Positions 50,896 through 60,061 of a stretch of 64,000 nucleotides of DNA are shown here, one piece after another. Positions within the stretch are counted from its first letter, which is position 1. Each line of letters starts with the position of its first letter. Source of the DNA: Flavobacterium odoriferum (GTDB taxonomy: Bacteria > Bacteroidota > Bacteroidia > Flavobacteriales > Flavobacteriaceae). The position numbers and the translations under genes are program-made. Where the stretch lies: positions 62,001 through 126,000 of the forward strand of contig NZ_JAMKFA010000008.1 in assembly GCF_025499515.1 (NCBI RefSeq), in the 5' to 3' direction. The notes under the pieces are model-generated. The model was not told where the DNA came from. It was given only the letters and a program-made list of their open reading frames with translations, and ran no database searches.

Positions 50896-50914
50896 ATGAA
50901 CTTACATGCCTTAT

Positions 50915-53392
50915 ATGTTTAAAAAAATCTTCGTTTTTATATTATGTCTAAATTGTTTTTTCAATTTTGGACAAACTTCTTATCGAAATTTATCATCAGA
51001 AAACTGGACATTCAACAAGCAAAACGAAGCAAAAAAATATAAAGCAACTATTCCGGGAACCGTTCACACGGACTTGTTTCAAAACAAAATAATTCCTGAT
51101 CCATTTTATGGAGACAATGAAAAGAAATTACAGTGGATTGAAAATGAGAATTGGGAGTACGAAACATATTTTACTTTATCAGAATCCGAACTTAAAAATC
51201 AAAATATCGATTTGGAATTCGAAGGTTTAGATACGTATGCAACTGTTTTTTTGAACGGAAAAGCAGTTTTAGAAGCCAATAATATGTTCCGAAAATGGAC
51301 AATTTCTGCCAAATCACATTTGAAAATTGGAACCAATCATTTAAAAGTAGTTTTTCATTCGGCAGTTCAAAAAGGAAAAGAAGAAGCGAAAAAATTATCC
51401 TATACTTTACCTGAAAAAGAGCGTGTCTTTGTTCGAAAAGCGCAATATCAATTCGGTTGGGATTGGGGACCACGATTCGTAACGGCAGGAATTTGGAAAA
51501 AAGTGCAATTAAAATTTTGGAATTCGGCTAAAATCGAAAACATAAAATACAGTCAAGTCGAATTGAATGACAAAAAAGCGATTTTAGAATTCACAACCGA
51601 AATTTACGTTTCCAAAGTAAAAGCGATTCAGCTAAAAATCAATGAAAAATCGGAAACATTCAATCTTAAAAAAGGAAAGAACAAAATCATAATGTCCTAT
51701 GAAATTGCGAATCCAAAATTGTGGTGGTGTAATGGTTTAGGTGAAGCAAATTTATATCCTTTTACTATCGAAGTCCAACAGAAAAAGCAGTTTTTGGATT
51801 CAAAAAAGTTAAATATTGGCTTGAAAACTATCGAATTAATTCAGGAAAAAGACCAAGCAGGAAAAAGTTTTTATTTTAAATTAAATGGGAAATCTGTTTT
51901 CATGAAAGGTGCTAATGTGGTTCCGCCAGATAGTTTTTTACCACGAGTTTCTGATTCCACTTATTTTTCTTTAGTCGAAAATGCTAAAAAAGCGAATATG
52001 AACATGCTTCGCGTTTGGGGCGGTGGCGTTTATTTTGATGATGCGTTTTATGAAGCTTGTGATGCTAACGGAATTTTAGTTTGGCAAGATTTTATGTTTG
52101 CTTGTTCGATGTATCCTGGAGATGAAAAATTTGTGCAAAATGTAAAACAAGAAGTAATTGATAACGTAAATCGTTTGCAAAATCATTCAAGTATTGCTAT
52201 TTGGTGTGGCAATAATGAAAACGACGAAGGTTGGCACAATTGGGGTTGGCAAAAACAATTTAACTATTCAAAAGTGGATTCAACACAAATTTGGAACGAT
52301 TACAAAAAAGTATTTCACGAAATGATTCCGCAGACATTAGATAGTTTGCTTCCAAAAGAAAAAAACATTTATTGGTCTTCGTCACCTTCGATTGGTTGGG
52401 GAAGAAAAGAAAGTTTGTTGCAAGGTGATTCGCATTATTGGGGCGTTTGGTGGGGAAAAGAACTGTTTGAAATTTATGAGAAAAAAGTGGGGCGTTTTAT
52501 GAGTGAATATGGTTTTCAAGGCTTGCCAAATTTGGAAACCTTGCAAAAAGTGATGGATAAAGAAGATTTGAATTTCTCTTCCGATGCTTTTAAAAATCAT
52601 CAAAAACACCCAACAGGTTACGAAACCATCAACGAATACATGGAACGCGATTATGTGGTACCAAAAGATTTCGAGGATTATGCATATGTTTCCCAATTGT
52701 TGCAAGCTCGTGGAATGAAAACCGCAATTGAAGCCCACCGAAGAGCCAAATCATATTGTATGGGAACGTTATATTGGCAATTCAATGATTGTTGGCCTGT
52801 TACGTCTTGGAGTTCGTTGGATTATTATGGAAATTGGAAAGCGTTTCATTATCAAGCGAAGAGAAGTTTTGAGAACGTACTTTTGTCTGCTGAGGTAACG
52901 GATAGTGGAATTTATAAGTTTTTTGTTATCAATGATGGGATTCAAAATTATGCAGGAGAATTAAAAGCTGAAATTAGAAATTTTAATGGTCAACTTTTAT
53001 GGCAGAGAAAATCGTATTGTAAATCAGACGCTAGTTCAAATGTGTCAGCTATTTTATTGCCTTTTCCTTCATTAAAGGAAATTGATACACAAAATTCATA
53101 TATAAAATTAGAATTTATTTCAGACGATAATCATTGGGAATCTAATTTCTTTTTCGAAAAACCTAAAGATTTAAAATTATTAAAACCAAACATTCAAATC
53201 AAAACTATTGATGAAGTAACTATTGAAATTTCTACCGATGTTTTAGCTAAGGATGTTTTTCTGTATTCGGAAAATGACACTTTTTTTGAAGATAATTATT
53301 TTGATTTATTGCCAAATGAAAAGCGAATTATCAAATTGTCGAAGCCAGTTCAAAATATAAAAGTGAAATCGTTGTTTGATACAATGAAATAA
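50915..53392 (+). CDS. Family GH2 beta-mannosidase
   Basis: 825 aa from the ATG at 50915 (MFKKIFVFILCLNCFFNFGQ is the signal peptide; an ATG at 50906 is an alternative). GH2 layout: jelly-roll domain (residues about 25-190; IPGTVHTDLFQNKIIPDPFY, WIENENWEYETYF), immunoglobulin-like linker, and catalytic barrel. The acid/base lies in SSIAIWCGNNENDEGW (Asn-Glu) and the nucleophile in GRFMSEYGFQGLPN. NMLRVWGGGVYFDDAFYEAC and the N-terminal PGTVHTDL are typical of mannosidases. It cleaves the core beta-1,4-mannose from chitobiose of N-glycans, completing the cluster that starts with GH20. Confidence 0.94.
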   Translation: MFKKIFVFILCLNCFFNFGQTSYRNLSSENWTFNKQNEAKKYKATIPGTVHTDLFQNKIIPDPFYGDNEKKLQWIENENWEYETYFTLSESELKNQNIDLEFEGLDTYATVFLNGKAVLEANNMFRKWTISAKSHLKIGTNHLKVVFHSAVQKGKEEAKKLSYTLPEKERVFVRKAQYQFGWDWGPRFVTAGIWKKVQLKFWNSAKIENIKYSQVELNDKKAILEFTTEIYVSKVKAIQLKINEKSETFNLKKGKNKIIMSYEIANPKLWWCNGLGEANLYPFTIEVQQKKQFLDSKKLNIGLKTIELIQEKDQAGKSFYFKLNGKSVFMKGANVVPPDSFLPRVSDSTYFSLVENAKKANMNMLRVWGGGVYFDDAFYEACDANGILVWQDFMFACSMYPGDEKFVQNVKQEVIDNVNRLQNHSSIAIWCGNNENDEGWHNWGWQKQFNYSKVDSTQIWNDYKKVFHEMIPQTLDSLLPKEKNIYWSSSPSIGWGRKESLLQGDSHYWGVWWGKELFEIYEKKVGRFMSEYGFQGLPNLETLQKVMDKEDLNFSSDAFKNHQKHPTGYETINEYMERDYVVPKDFEDYAYVSQLLQARGMKTAIEAHRRAKSYCMGTLYWQFNDCWPVTSWSSLDYYGNWKAFHYQAKRSFENVLLSAEVTDSGIYKFFVINDGIQNYAGELKAEIRNFNGQLLWQRKSYCKSDASSNVSAILLPFPSLKEIDTQNSYIKLEFISDDNHWESNFFFEKPKDLKLLKPNIQIKTIDEVTIEISTDVLAKDVFLYSENDTFFEDNYFDLLPNEKRIIKLSKPVQNIKVKSLFDTMK

Positions 53393-53417
53393 AAAAAACG
53401 CCTCGATTGAGGCGTTT
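53392..53417 (-). terminator. Intrinsic terminator of the minus-strand kinase operon
   Basis: AAACGCCTC and GAGGCGTTT around GATT; the T-run on the minus strand corresponds to the A-run 53392-53399, so it serves the 53425-54836 operon and possibly both strands. Confidence 0.8.
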
Positions 53418-53424
53418 CATATGG

Positions 53425-54039
53425 CTAAAATAATCCGTTTAATTCGGCATCAATTCGGTTGATGATGTTTCCTAAATCTTCTGGATTGTTAACAAAATCA
53501 ATATTGTCTACATCAATAATTACTAATTTTCCTTTGTCGTAAGTTTGAATCCATGCTTCGTATCTTTCGTTCAAACGACTCAAATAATCAATTGAAATCG
53601 AGTTTTCATAATCTCTTCCTCTTTTGTGAATTTGACTTACAAGATTAGGAATCGAACTTCTTAAATAAATCAACAAATCTGGTGCGCCTACTAAGCCTTC
53701 CATAAGTTCAAAAAGCGAAGTATAATTATTGTAATCTCTATTTGCCATTAATCCCATTGCATGAAGATTGGGAGCGAAAATATGTGCATCTTCATAAATT
53801 GTACGGTCTTGAATAATGTTTTTACCACTTTGTCTAATTTGTAACACTTGACGAAAACGACTGTTCAAAAAATAAATTTGAAGATTAAAACTCCAACGTT
53901 CCATTTGGTGGTAAAAATCATCTAAATACGGATTGTCAACTACATCTTCAAAGTGCGGTTCCCATTTAAAATGTTTGGCTAATAGTTTCGTTAATGTTGT
54001 TTTTCCTGCTCCGATGTTTCCTGCGACTGCTATGTGCAT
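53425..54039 (-). CDS. Deoxynucleoside kinase
   Basis: 204 aa of the dNK/dGK family. P-loop VAGNIGAGKTTLTKLLA at the N-terminus, FEDVVDNPYLDDFYHQMERW (substrate-binding Glu and following region), IIQDRTIYEDAHIFA (the DRS/DRT motif with catalytic arginine) and the lid RGRDYENSI. It phosphorylates deoxynucleosides for salvage, which fits the nucleoside transporter and thyA elsewhere in the window. Substrate specificity cannot be read. Its ATG overlaps the stop of the 265-aa gene upstream by one base. Confidence 0.93.
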   Translation of the reverse strand: MHIAVAGNIGAGKTTLTKLLAKHFKWEPHFEDVVDNPYLDDFYHQMERWSFNLQIYFLNSRFRQVLQIRQSGKNIIQDRTIYEDAHIFAPNLHAMGLMANRDYNNYTSLFELMEGLVGAPDLLIYLRSSIPNLVSQIHKRGRDYENSISIDYLSRLNERYEAWIQTYDKGKLVIIDVDNIDFVNNPEDLGNIINRIDAELNGLF

Positions 54040-54836
54040 TATGGTAAAATTATTTTATAATTAGTAATTTCATTTTGGGTAAAAATAGCTAAAATTCCAT
54101 CCGCAAAGAAAAAATTAGTAACGAAATTTTCAGCAATTTTAATTTTTGTACTTCTGTTATTGGCAATTTCATAATATAACAATTGATTGTCATTTGTATA
54201 CAAAGCAATTTCATTGTTAATTAATTGAATGGTATCAAATTCTGGAAAACGATCAAATGTTTCAATAGTGCCATAAATAGATATGGAATGAAATTTGTTT
54301 TTATCATTCAGCCAGTAAAAATGTGTGTAATTTGAATTATAATGTTTTATTGGATGTTCTAATGCGGTTGAAATCCATTTGAAGCTATCGTTAGTTAAAT
54401 TATACAATCCAATTTTTGACGAAATAGTATCAAAAAACCACAACTGGTTTTGCGATGATAAAGCTATAGCATCAATATTTACAGCTTCTGAAAGTAAATT
54501 AAAATCGATTTTTTTGGTCTCGTTTAATTGATTGTCTAGTAAAATTGCAGTGTTGAAATCGTTATAAAAAACTACAATTTGCAACGGGTTTTGAAAATCA
54601 ACGCGCGTAATTTTTCCTAAACTCACATTTTTATATTGATAATTAATTAGTTTGCTGTTTTTAGATAAAACATTGTCTTTAATTGAATACTGATTTTGTT
54701 GGTTGTCAAATCCTAAAAAAGTATCTGTTAACAATAAAGTTTTGTCAATGTTTTCAGTATAAATAGCATTTTGCGAAAAGGTTATTTCGACAATCAAAAA
54801 AGTCATAAAAATCAAAAATATATTTTTTTGAAACAT
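54039..54836 (-). CDS. Exported propeller-like protein of unknown function
   Basis: 265 aa. The first 20 residues (MFQKNIFLIFMTFLIVEITF, then SQ) form a signal peptide. The rest is a series of beta-hairpin repeats of about 40 residues with W/F-rich turns (NQLWFFDTISSKIGLYNLTN, SFKWISTALEHP, FYWLNDKNKFHSISIYGTI), which suggests a small beta-propeller. No catalytic motif or T9SS domain is seen. It is co-transcribed with the deoxynucleoside kinase, with a one-base overlap; as far as I recall this pairing recurs in flavobacteria, but the link between them is unknown. Confidence 0.8.
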   Translation of the reverse strand: MFQKNIFLIFMTFLIVEITFSQNAIYTENIDKTLLLTDTFLGFDNQQNQYSIKDNVLSKNSKLINYQYKNVSLGKITRVDFQNPLQIVVFYNDFNTAILLDNQLNETKKIDFNLLSEAVNIDAIALSSQNQLWFFDTISSKIGLYNLTNDSFKWISTALEHPIKHYNSNYTHFYWLNDKNKFHSISIYGTIETFDRFPEFDTIQLINNEIALYTNDNQLLYYEIANNRSTKIKIAENFVTNFFFADGILAIFTQNEITNYKIILP

Positions 54837-54957
54837 TGTTTAAACTAATTTAAAATTCAAAGGTCTAATATACTACTTTAACAGAAAATTAGTAGATAAA
54901 TTGTGTAACAAATTGCACTTTTGAAAGTCTAAACATTATCTAATCTATTCAAAAACA

Positions 54958-55860
54958 ATGAAAAAAATAATTATTGCTTCAATTTTAATGATTTCTGGGA
55001 TAATACAAGCTCAGAATTTTCAAGGAATGGCGGTTTATGAATCTAAAACAAGTACTGCCGAATTTGCAAAAGGCTTAAGTGGAAATAAAGATATTACTCC
55101 AGAAATGCAAAAGCAAATTGAGGAAAGAATGAAAAAAATGTTTGAAAAAACATTCATTTTAAATTTTGACAAATCGGCTTCAATTTATAAAGAAGAAGAA
55201 AAATTAGATGCACCAGGAGAACAAGGTGGAAGAAGAATGATGGCTTCAATGATGGGCGGAGGCGGAACGCATTATAAAAATGTAAAAGACAAACAATTTA
55301 TTGTAGATAGAGAGTTTTTTGGAAAAGAATTTTTAATTAAAGATTCGTTGCCAAAATACGATTGGAAAATGGAAGGTGAATCAAAGCAAATTGGAAATTA
55401 TACTTGTTTTAAAGCTACTGCAGTTGTAAAAGTAAATGAATCAGATTTTAGAAATTTTAGATTTAGAAATCGCGATAAAAAAGAAACAGAAACTAAAACA
55501 GAAACAGTAAAAGATACTACCAAAGCAAAGAAAACCAATTTTACCGAAGACTGGGAAATGCCAAAAGAAAACACCATTACAGCATGGTATTGTCCAGAAA
55601 TCCCTGTAAATCAAGGTCCAGAAAATTATTGGGGTTTACCTGGGTTAATTTTAGAAGTTAATGATGGTAAAACGGTTATGTTGTGTACAAAAATTGTTAT
55701 GAATACAAAAGATAGAGTTGAAATTAAACCCGTAACTAAAGGAAAAGAAGTTACTCAAACAGAATACAACGATATTGTTAAGAAAAAAATGGAGGAAATG
55801 CAAGAGATGAATTCAGGTCCAGGTGGTCAACAACGTGGTGGATTTAGAATGAGTAGATAA
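54958..55860 (+). CDS. GLPGLI family exported protein
   Basis: 300 aa. MKKIIIASILMISGIIQAQ is a signal peptide. The family motif GLPGLI occurs in NYWGLPGLILEVNDGK (about residue 223), preceded by ITAWYCPEIPVNQGPENYWG. The N-terminal half has a methionine-rich loop (RRMMASMMGGGG) and charged helices; the C-terminus is Gly/Gln-rich (GPGGQQRGGFRMSR). GLPGLI proteins are Bacteroidetes-specific, unknown in function, and usually stand next to TonB-type outer-membrane proteins, as here (15-base gap). Confidence 0.92.
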   Translation: MKKIIIASILMISGIIQAQNFQGMAVYESKTSTAEFAKGLSGNKDITPEMQKQIEERMKKMFEKTFILNFDKSASIYKEEEKLDAPGEQGGRRMMASMMGGGGTHYKNVKDKQFIVDREFFGKEFLIKDSLPKYDWKMEGESKQIGNYTCFKATAVVKVNESDFRNFRFRNRDKKETETKTETVKDTTKAKKTNFTEDWEMPKENTITAWYCPEIPVNQGPENYWGLPGLILEVNDGKTVMLCTKIVMNTKDRVEIKPVTKGKEVTQTEYNDIVKKKMEEMQEMNSGPGGQQRGGFRMSR

Positions 55861-55875
55861 TCTTTACAATACAAT

Positions 55876-58608
55876 ATGAAAAAAATAATATTATTACTTA
55901 TAATGGCACTTTCTACAAGTGCCTTTTCTCAAAATATTCGTTTCGAAGGTACAGTTAAAGACTCTACAGGTGTTGGTTTAGATATGGCTAATATTATGGC
56001 GATAAATCAGCAAACAAAAGCAATGGATGCATATGCTATTACTAACGAAGCAGGAAAATTTATATTGAGTTTAAAAGCAAATACTGCATATACAATTAAA
56101 GCAAGTTATATTGGTTTTCAGTCGTTTGAGAAAACGGTTACTACAACAACTTCTAATATGAATTTCCCAATTACTTTAAGAGAAGGAACGGTATTAAAAG
56201 ATGTTGAAGTGGTGTATGAGATGCCTGTAACCATTTCGGGCGATACTATTATTTATAATTCAGATTCATTTACCAATGGAACCGAACGAAAATTAGAAGA
56301 CGTACTAAAAAAATTACCAGGTGTAGAAGTAAACAAAGACGGAGAAATTGAAGTTGAAGGTAAAAAAGTTCAGAAAGTAATGGTGGAAGGAAAAGATTTT
56401 TTTGATGGAGACACCAAATTGGCTACTAAGAACATTCCTGCTGATGCATTAGATAAAATTCAAGTTTTACGAAATTATAACGAAGTTTCTAATTTAAAAG
56501 GCTTGGAGAACAACGAAGAAAGTATTGCCTTAAATATTAAATTAAAAGAAGGTAAAAAGAATTTTTGGTTTGGAGATATGACTGTGGGAATTGGAGTTGG
56601 ACATGAAGAAGAACGTTATATCATTAATCCAAAATTGTTTTATTACAATCCAAAATACAGTTTAAACATTATCGGAAATAAAAACAATATTGGTGAGTTA
56701 CCATTAACAGCACAAGATTATTTTAAGTTCACGGGCGGATTTAAAAATATGATGAGAAAAGGCGGTTCTTCTTTTAATGTAACTTCAAACGATTTAGGAA
56801 TTTTAGGGCTTCGTAACAATCAAGCAGCAAATATTGAATCTACTTTTGGAGCAGCAAATTTTAGCTTTAATCCTTCAAAAGCATGGACTTTGAGTGGTTT
56901 TGGAATTCTTTTAGGAAATAAAACTGAAATCGAAACTACAAATATTTCAAACCGAACCGATAATTTACCCGATGGATCATCTCAAACGATTACCGAAACA
57001 CGTGAAGAATTTACCCGTCAAGATAGTAAACAAGCTTTGTTGAAATTAAGTTCGAGTTATGTACCTTCAGAAAAAGTGCATTTTGATTATGATGCTTTGA
57101 TTAAATTCTCTGACCAAAAAGAAAATTCAAGCTTGTTTTCTAATTTGCTTTCTGATATTTATACCAATAAAAAGCAAAATCCGTTTTCAATTAATCAAAA
57201 TTTAAATTACTATTATACATTAAATGAAAAACACGTTTTTGCTGCAGAATTTCAACATCTATATCAAGAAGAGGATCCGTTTTATAATGCAAATTTAGAA
57301 ACGCAACCTTTTATTTTGTCAGGTTATAATGGAACACAATTGCGAGATGATGTGAACCAAAACCGTTTTGTAAAAACCAATAAATTAGATTCGAAATTTG
57401 ATTATTATTATATGGTTACGCCAAAAAGTAATATTAATTTGACTTTAGGAAATACATATTCATATCAAAATTTTGATTCTTATATTTTTCAAATGTTAGA
57501 TGATGGTTCTCAAAATAATTTGTCATCAACTGAAAATTCTAATAATGTAAATTATTCGTTTAATGATGTTTTTCTTGGTGTTCATTATAAGTTTTTGTTA
57601 GGAAAATTCACTTTTAATCCTGGATTTAGTGTACATCAATACAATATGAACGATGAGCAATTGGGAACATCGAACAAGCAATCGTTTAATAGAATTTTGC
57701 CAGATGTTTACGCATTATGGCAAATTAAAAAATCGGAAACATTAACGTATAATTATTCGTTAACTAACAATTTTACCGATATTAATAAATTAGCGCAAGG
57801 TTATGTTTTTTCAAATTACAATAGTTTGTTCAGTGGAAATAGATATTTAGAAAATTCTACTTCGCAAGTACATTCTTTACGCTATTTTAAATATAACATG
57901 TTTAATTTTGAGAATATTTTTGCTGCTGTTTCTTATTCAAAACAAGTTGATGCAATTAAGAATAAATCTTTGTTAACAGGTGTTAATCAAGTTTCTTCTG
58001 CGGTTAATATTAATTCTGCTTTTGCTGATGAATCGTTATCAGCAAGTGGAAATTATGGTCGATCATTTGCAAAATATTATAAAGCAAATTTAAGAGCAAG
58101 TTTCAATTGGAATAAGTTTAATAACATTCGTGTTTATCCTGATTCTGATACAGATCCAAATAATAATCCAACAGAAATTCAAACTACAGAATCATTTAAC
58201 CAAAGTTATACCATTGGTTTCTCTACGAATTATAAAACAATTCCTAATCTTGGTTTATCTTATAATTATTCGATTAGTGACAACTTTTCTGATGTAATTT
58301 ATACCGATAGCCCTTCGTTAACCTTAGAATATTACTTCTTAGACGCTTTTTCTTTTACTTCTGAATATAATTTTTATCATAATTATAACAAATCAAAAAC
58401 AATTGATAGTGAGTATGATTTCTTAACAGCAAGTTTAATTTATCAGAAAAAAGACAGTAAATGGGAATGGAAATTATCAGGAACAAATTTATTAGATACA
58501 AAATCGTTAGATACTAATAGTTTTAGTCAATTAGGCGGAACTAGTAATTTTTCAAGTTACCGAGTGCAGCCTAGATTTTTAATTTTAAGTTTGAAATATA
58601 ATTTGTAG
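55876..58608 (+). CDS. Outer-membrane beta-barrel protein, TonB-dependent receptor-like
   Basis: 910 aa. Signal peptide MKKIILLLIMALSTSAFSQ; CarboxypepD_reg-like domain at residues about 20-105 (FEGTVKDSTGVGLDMANIMA, YTIKASYIGFQSFEKTV); plug-like region (ERKLEDVLKKLPGVEVNKDG, KVMVEGKDFFDGDTKLATKN, IPADALDKIQVLRN); then a long barrel with alternating aromatic strands ending RFLILSLKYNL. This matches the second partner of GLPGLI proteins. No TonB box is evident, so it may be a barrel without energised import. Substrate unknown, possibly a metal or peptide. Confidence 0.9.
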   Translation: MKKIILLLIMALSTSAFSQNIRFEGTVKDSTGVGLDMANIMAINQQTKAMDAYAITNEAGKFILSLKANTAYTIKASYIGFQSFEKTVTTTTSNMNFPITLREGTVLKDVEVVYEMPVTISGDTIIYNSDSFTNGTERKLEDVLKKLPGVEVNKDGEIEVEGKKVQKVMVEGKDFFDGDTKLATKNIPADALDKIQVLRNYNEVSNLKGLENNEESIALNIKLKEGKKNFWFGDMTVGIGVGHEEERYIINPKLFYYNPKYSLNIIGNKNNIGELPLTAQDYFKFTGGFKNMMRKGGSSFNVTSNDLGILGLRNNQAANIESTFGAANFSFNPSKAWTLSGFGILLGNKTEIETTNISNRTDNLPDGSSQTITETREEFTRQDSKQALLKLSSSYVPSEKVHFDYDALIKFSDQKENSSLFSNLLSDIYTNKKQNPFSINQNLNYYYTLNEKHVFAAEFQHLYQEEDPFYNANLETQPFILSGYNGTQLRDDVNQNRFVKTNKLDSKFDYYYMVTPKSNINLTLGNTYSYQNFDSYIFQMLDDGSQNNLSSTENSNNVNYSFNDVFLGVHYKFLLGKFTFNPGFSVHQYNMNDEQLGTSNKQSFNRILPDVYALWQIKKSETLTYNYSLTNNFTDINKLAQGYVFSNYNSLFSGNRYLENSTSQVHSLRYFKYNMFNFENIFAAVSYSKQVDAIKNKSLLTGVNQVSSAVNINSAFADESLSASGNYGRSFAKYYKANLRASFNWNKFNNIRVYPDSDTDPNNNPTEIQTTESFNQSYTIGFSTNYKTIPNLGLSYNYSISDNFSDVIYTDSPSLTLEYYFLDAFSFTSEYNFYHNYNKSKTIDSEYDFLTASLIYQKKDSKWEWKLSGTNLLDTKSLDTNSFSQLGGTSNFSSYRVQPRFLILSLKYNL

Positions 58609-58627
58609 AAAACTTAGACGATAAAAG

Positions 58628-58657
58628 AGCTTAACATAATTAGTTAGGCTTTTTTTA
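58628..58657 (+). terminator. Intrinsic terminator after the GLPGLI/barrel pair
   Basis: AGCTTAAC and GTTAGGCT (one G-T pair) with a seven-base loop and seven T. Confidence 0.7.
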
Positions 58658-58678
58658 TGACAACTCTAAAACAACCGT

Positions 58679-58709
58679 TTTGACACTTTATAACTTTTCC
58701 ATACTTTTA
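58679..58709 (+). promoter_or_regulatory. Promoter of kynU
   Basis: TTTG (58679-58682), 19 bases, TACTTTTA (58702-58709): correct spacing with one mismatch in the -7 element. Confidence 0.6.
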
Positions 58710-58732
58710 CAAATTAAACAACCAATAGACTA

Positions 58733-60010
58733 ATGATTTTTGAAAATACACGCGAATTTGCGAAAAGTTTAGACGCTCAAGACGAATTAAGAAAATACAG
58801 AGATGAATTTCATTTTCCGCATGTAAACGGAAAACAAGTAATCTATTTTACAGGAAATTCTTTAGGGTTACAACCAAAAAGAACAAAATCTTATGTAGAT
58901 GAAGTAATGGCAGATTGGGCAAATTTAGCAGTAGAAGGTCATTTTTATTCCGATAAACCTTGGTGGGATTATCAAGAACGTTTTGCTGTTCCTTTGAGCG
59001 ATATCGTAGGAGCTAAGCCTACTGAAGTGGGTGTAATGAACACCTTAACAGTGAATTTACACTTATTAATGGTGTCGTTTTACAATCCAACACCACATAA
59101 ATATAAAATCATTTGCGAAGAAAAGGCGTTCCCAAGTGATCAATACATGTTTCAAAGTCAAGTAAAGTTTCATGGTTTTGATCCAAAAGATGCTATTGTT
59201 GAAATCAAGCGCAGAGAAGGTGAAGCTAATATTCGTTTAGAAGATGTTTTAGCTAAGATTGAGGAAGTAGGTAGCGAATTAGCTTTAGTTTTAATTGGTG
59301 GAGTAAATTATTACACCGGACAAGTGTTTGATATGAAAACCATTACAGCTGCAGGTCAAAAACATGGAGCATACGTTGGTTGGGATTTAGCGCACGCTGC
59401 CGGAAATATTAAATTAGAATTACACGATTGGAATGTAGACTTCGCCGCTTGGTGTAGTTATAAATACATGAATTCTGGGCCAGGAAATGCTTCGGGATTT
59501 TTTGTTCACGAAAAACATCATAATGACAAAGAGTTAAACCGTTTTGCGGGTTGGTATGGACACAACAAAGAGCGTCGTTTTAAAATGGAACCTGATTTTG
59601 ACCCTGTTCACGGAGCCGACGGATGGCAAATTAGTAATTTACCCATTTTATCTTTAGCACCTTATTTAGCTTCTGTTGAAATGTTTGCAGAAGTAGGAAT
59701 GGATAAATTAATTGCAAAACGAAATCTAATTACTTCTTATTTAGAATTTGTGCTACATGAAATCGACAAAGAATTAGAAGGCGCCGATTTTGAAATTTTA
59801 ACACCTTCAAATCAAGAAGAACGTGGGTGTCAATTATCTGTTTATCTTCATGGACAAGGAAGAGAATTGTTTGAATATTTAATGAAAAACGGAGTAATCA
59901 CCGATTGGAGAGAACCAAACGTAATTCGTTTAGCGCCAGCACCATTCTACTGTTCGTTTGAAGATATGTATGAATTTGGACAAATATTAAAACGAGGTAT
60001 CCAAAAATAA
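58733..60010 (+). CDS. kynU: Kynureninase
   Basis: 425 aa PLP enzyme that splits kynurenine to anthranilate and alanine (or 3-hydroxykynurenine to 3-hydroxyanthranilate) in tryptophan breakdown or NAD synthesis. Motifs: YFTGNSLGLQPKRTKSYVDE, WANLAVEGHFYSDKPWWDYQ, EEKAFPSDQYMFQSQ, VGWDLAHAAGNIKLELHDW with the PLP aspartate, and AAWCSYKYMNSGPGNASGFF with the PLP lysine. All core residues are present. Monocistronic with its own promoter and terminator; no other kynurenine gene is in the window. Confidence 0.96.
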   Translation: MIFENTREFAKSLDAQDELRKYRDEFHFPHVNGKQVIYFTGNSLGLQPKRTKSYVDEVMADWANLAVEGHFYSDKPWWDYQERFAVPLSDIVGAKPTEVGVMNTLTVNLHLLMVSFYNPTPHKYKIICEEKAFPSDQYMFQSQVKFHGFDPKDAIVEIKRREGEANIRLEDVLAKIEEVGSELALVLIGGVNYYTGQVFDMKTITAAGQKHGAYVGWDLAHAAGNIKLELHDWNVDFAAWCSYKYMNSGPGNASGFFVHEKHHNDKELNRFAGWYGHNKERRFKMEPDFDPVHGADGWQISNLPILSLAPYLASVEMFAEVGMDKLIAKRNLITSYLEFVLHEIDKELEGADFEILTPSNQEERGCQLSVYLHGQGRELFEYLMKNGVITDWREPNVIRLAPAPFYCSFEDMYEFGQILKRGIQK

Positions 60011-60020
60011 TATTAAAAAG

Positions 60021-60053
60021 AAACCCTAACAAATAAATGTTAGGGTTTTTTAT
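60021..60053. terminator. Terminator after kynU, probably bidirectional
   Basis: AAACCCTAACA (60021-60031) and TGTTAGGGTTT (60039-60049), A-run before and T-run after; it lies between convergent genes. Confidence 0.85.
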
Positions 60054-60061
60054 TGAAATGA

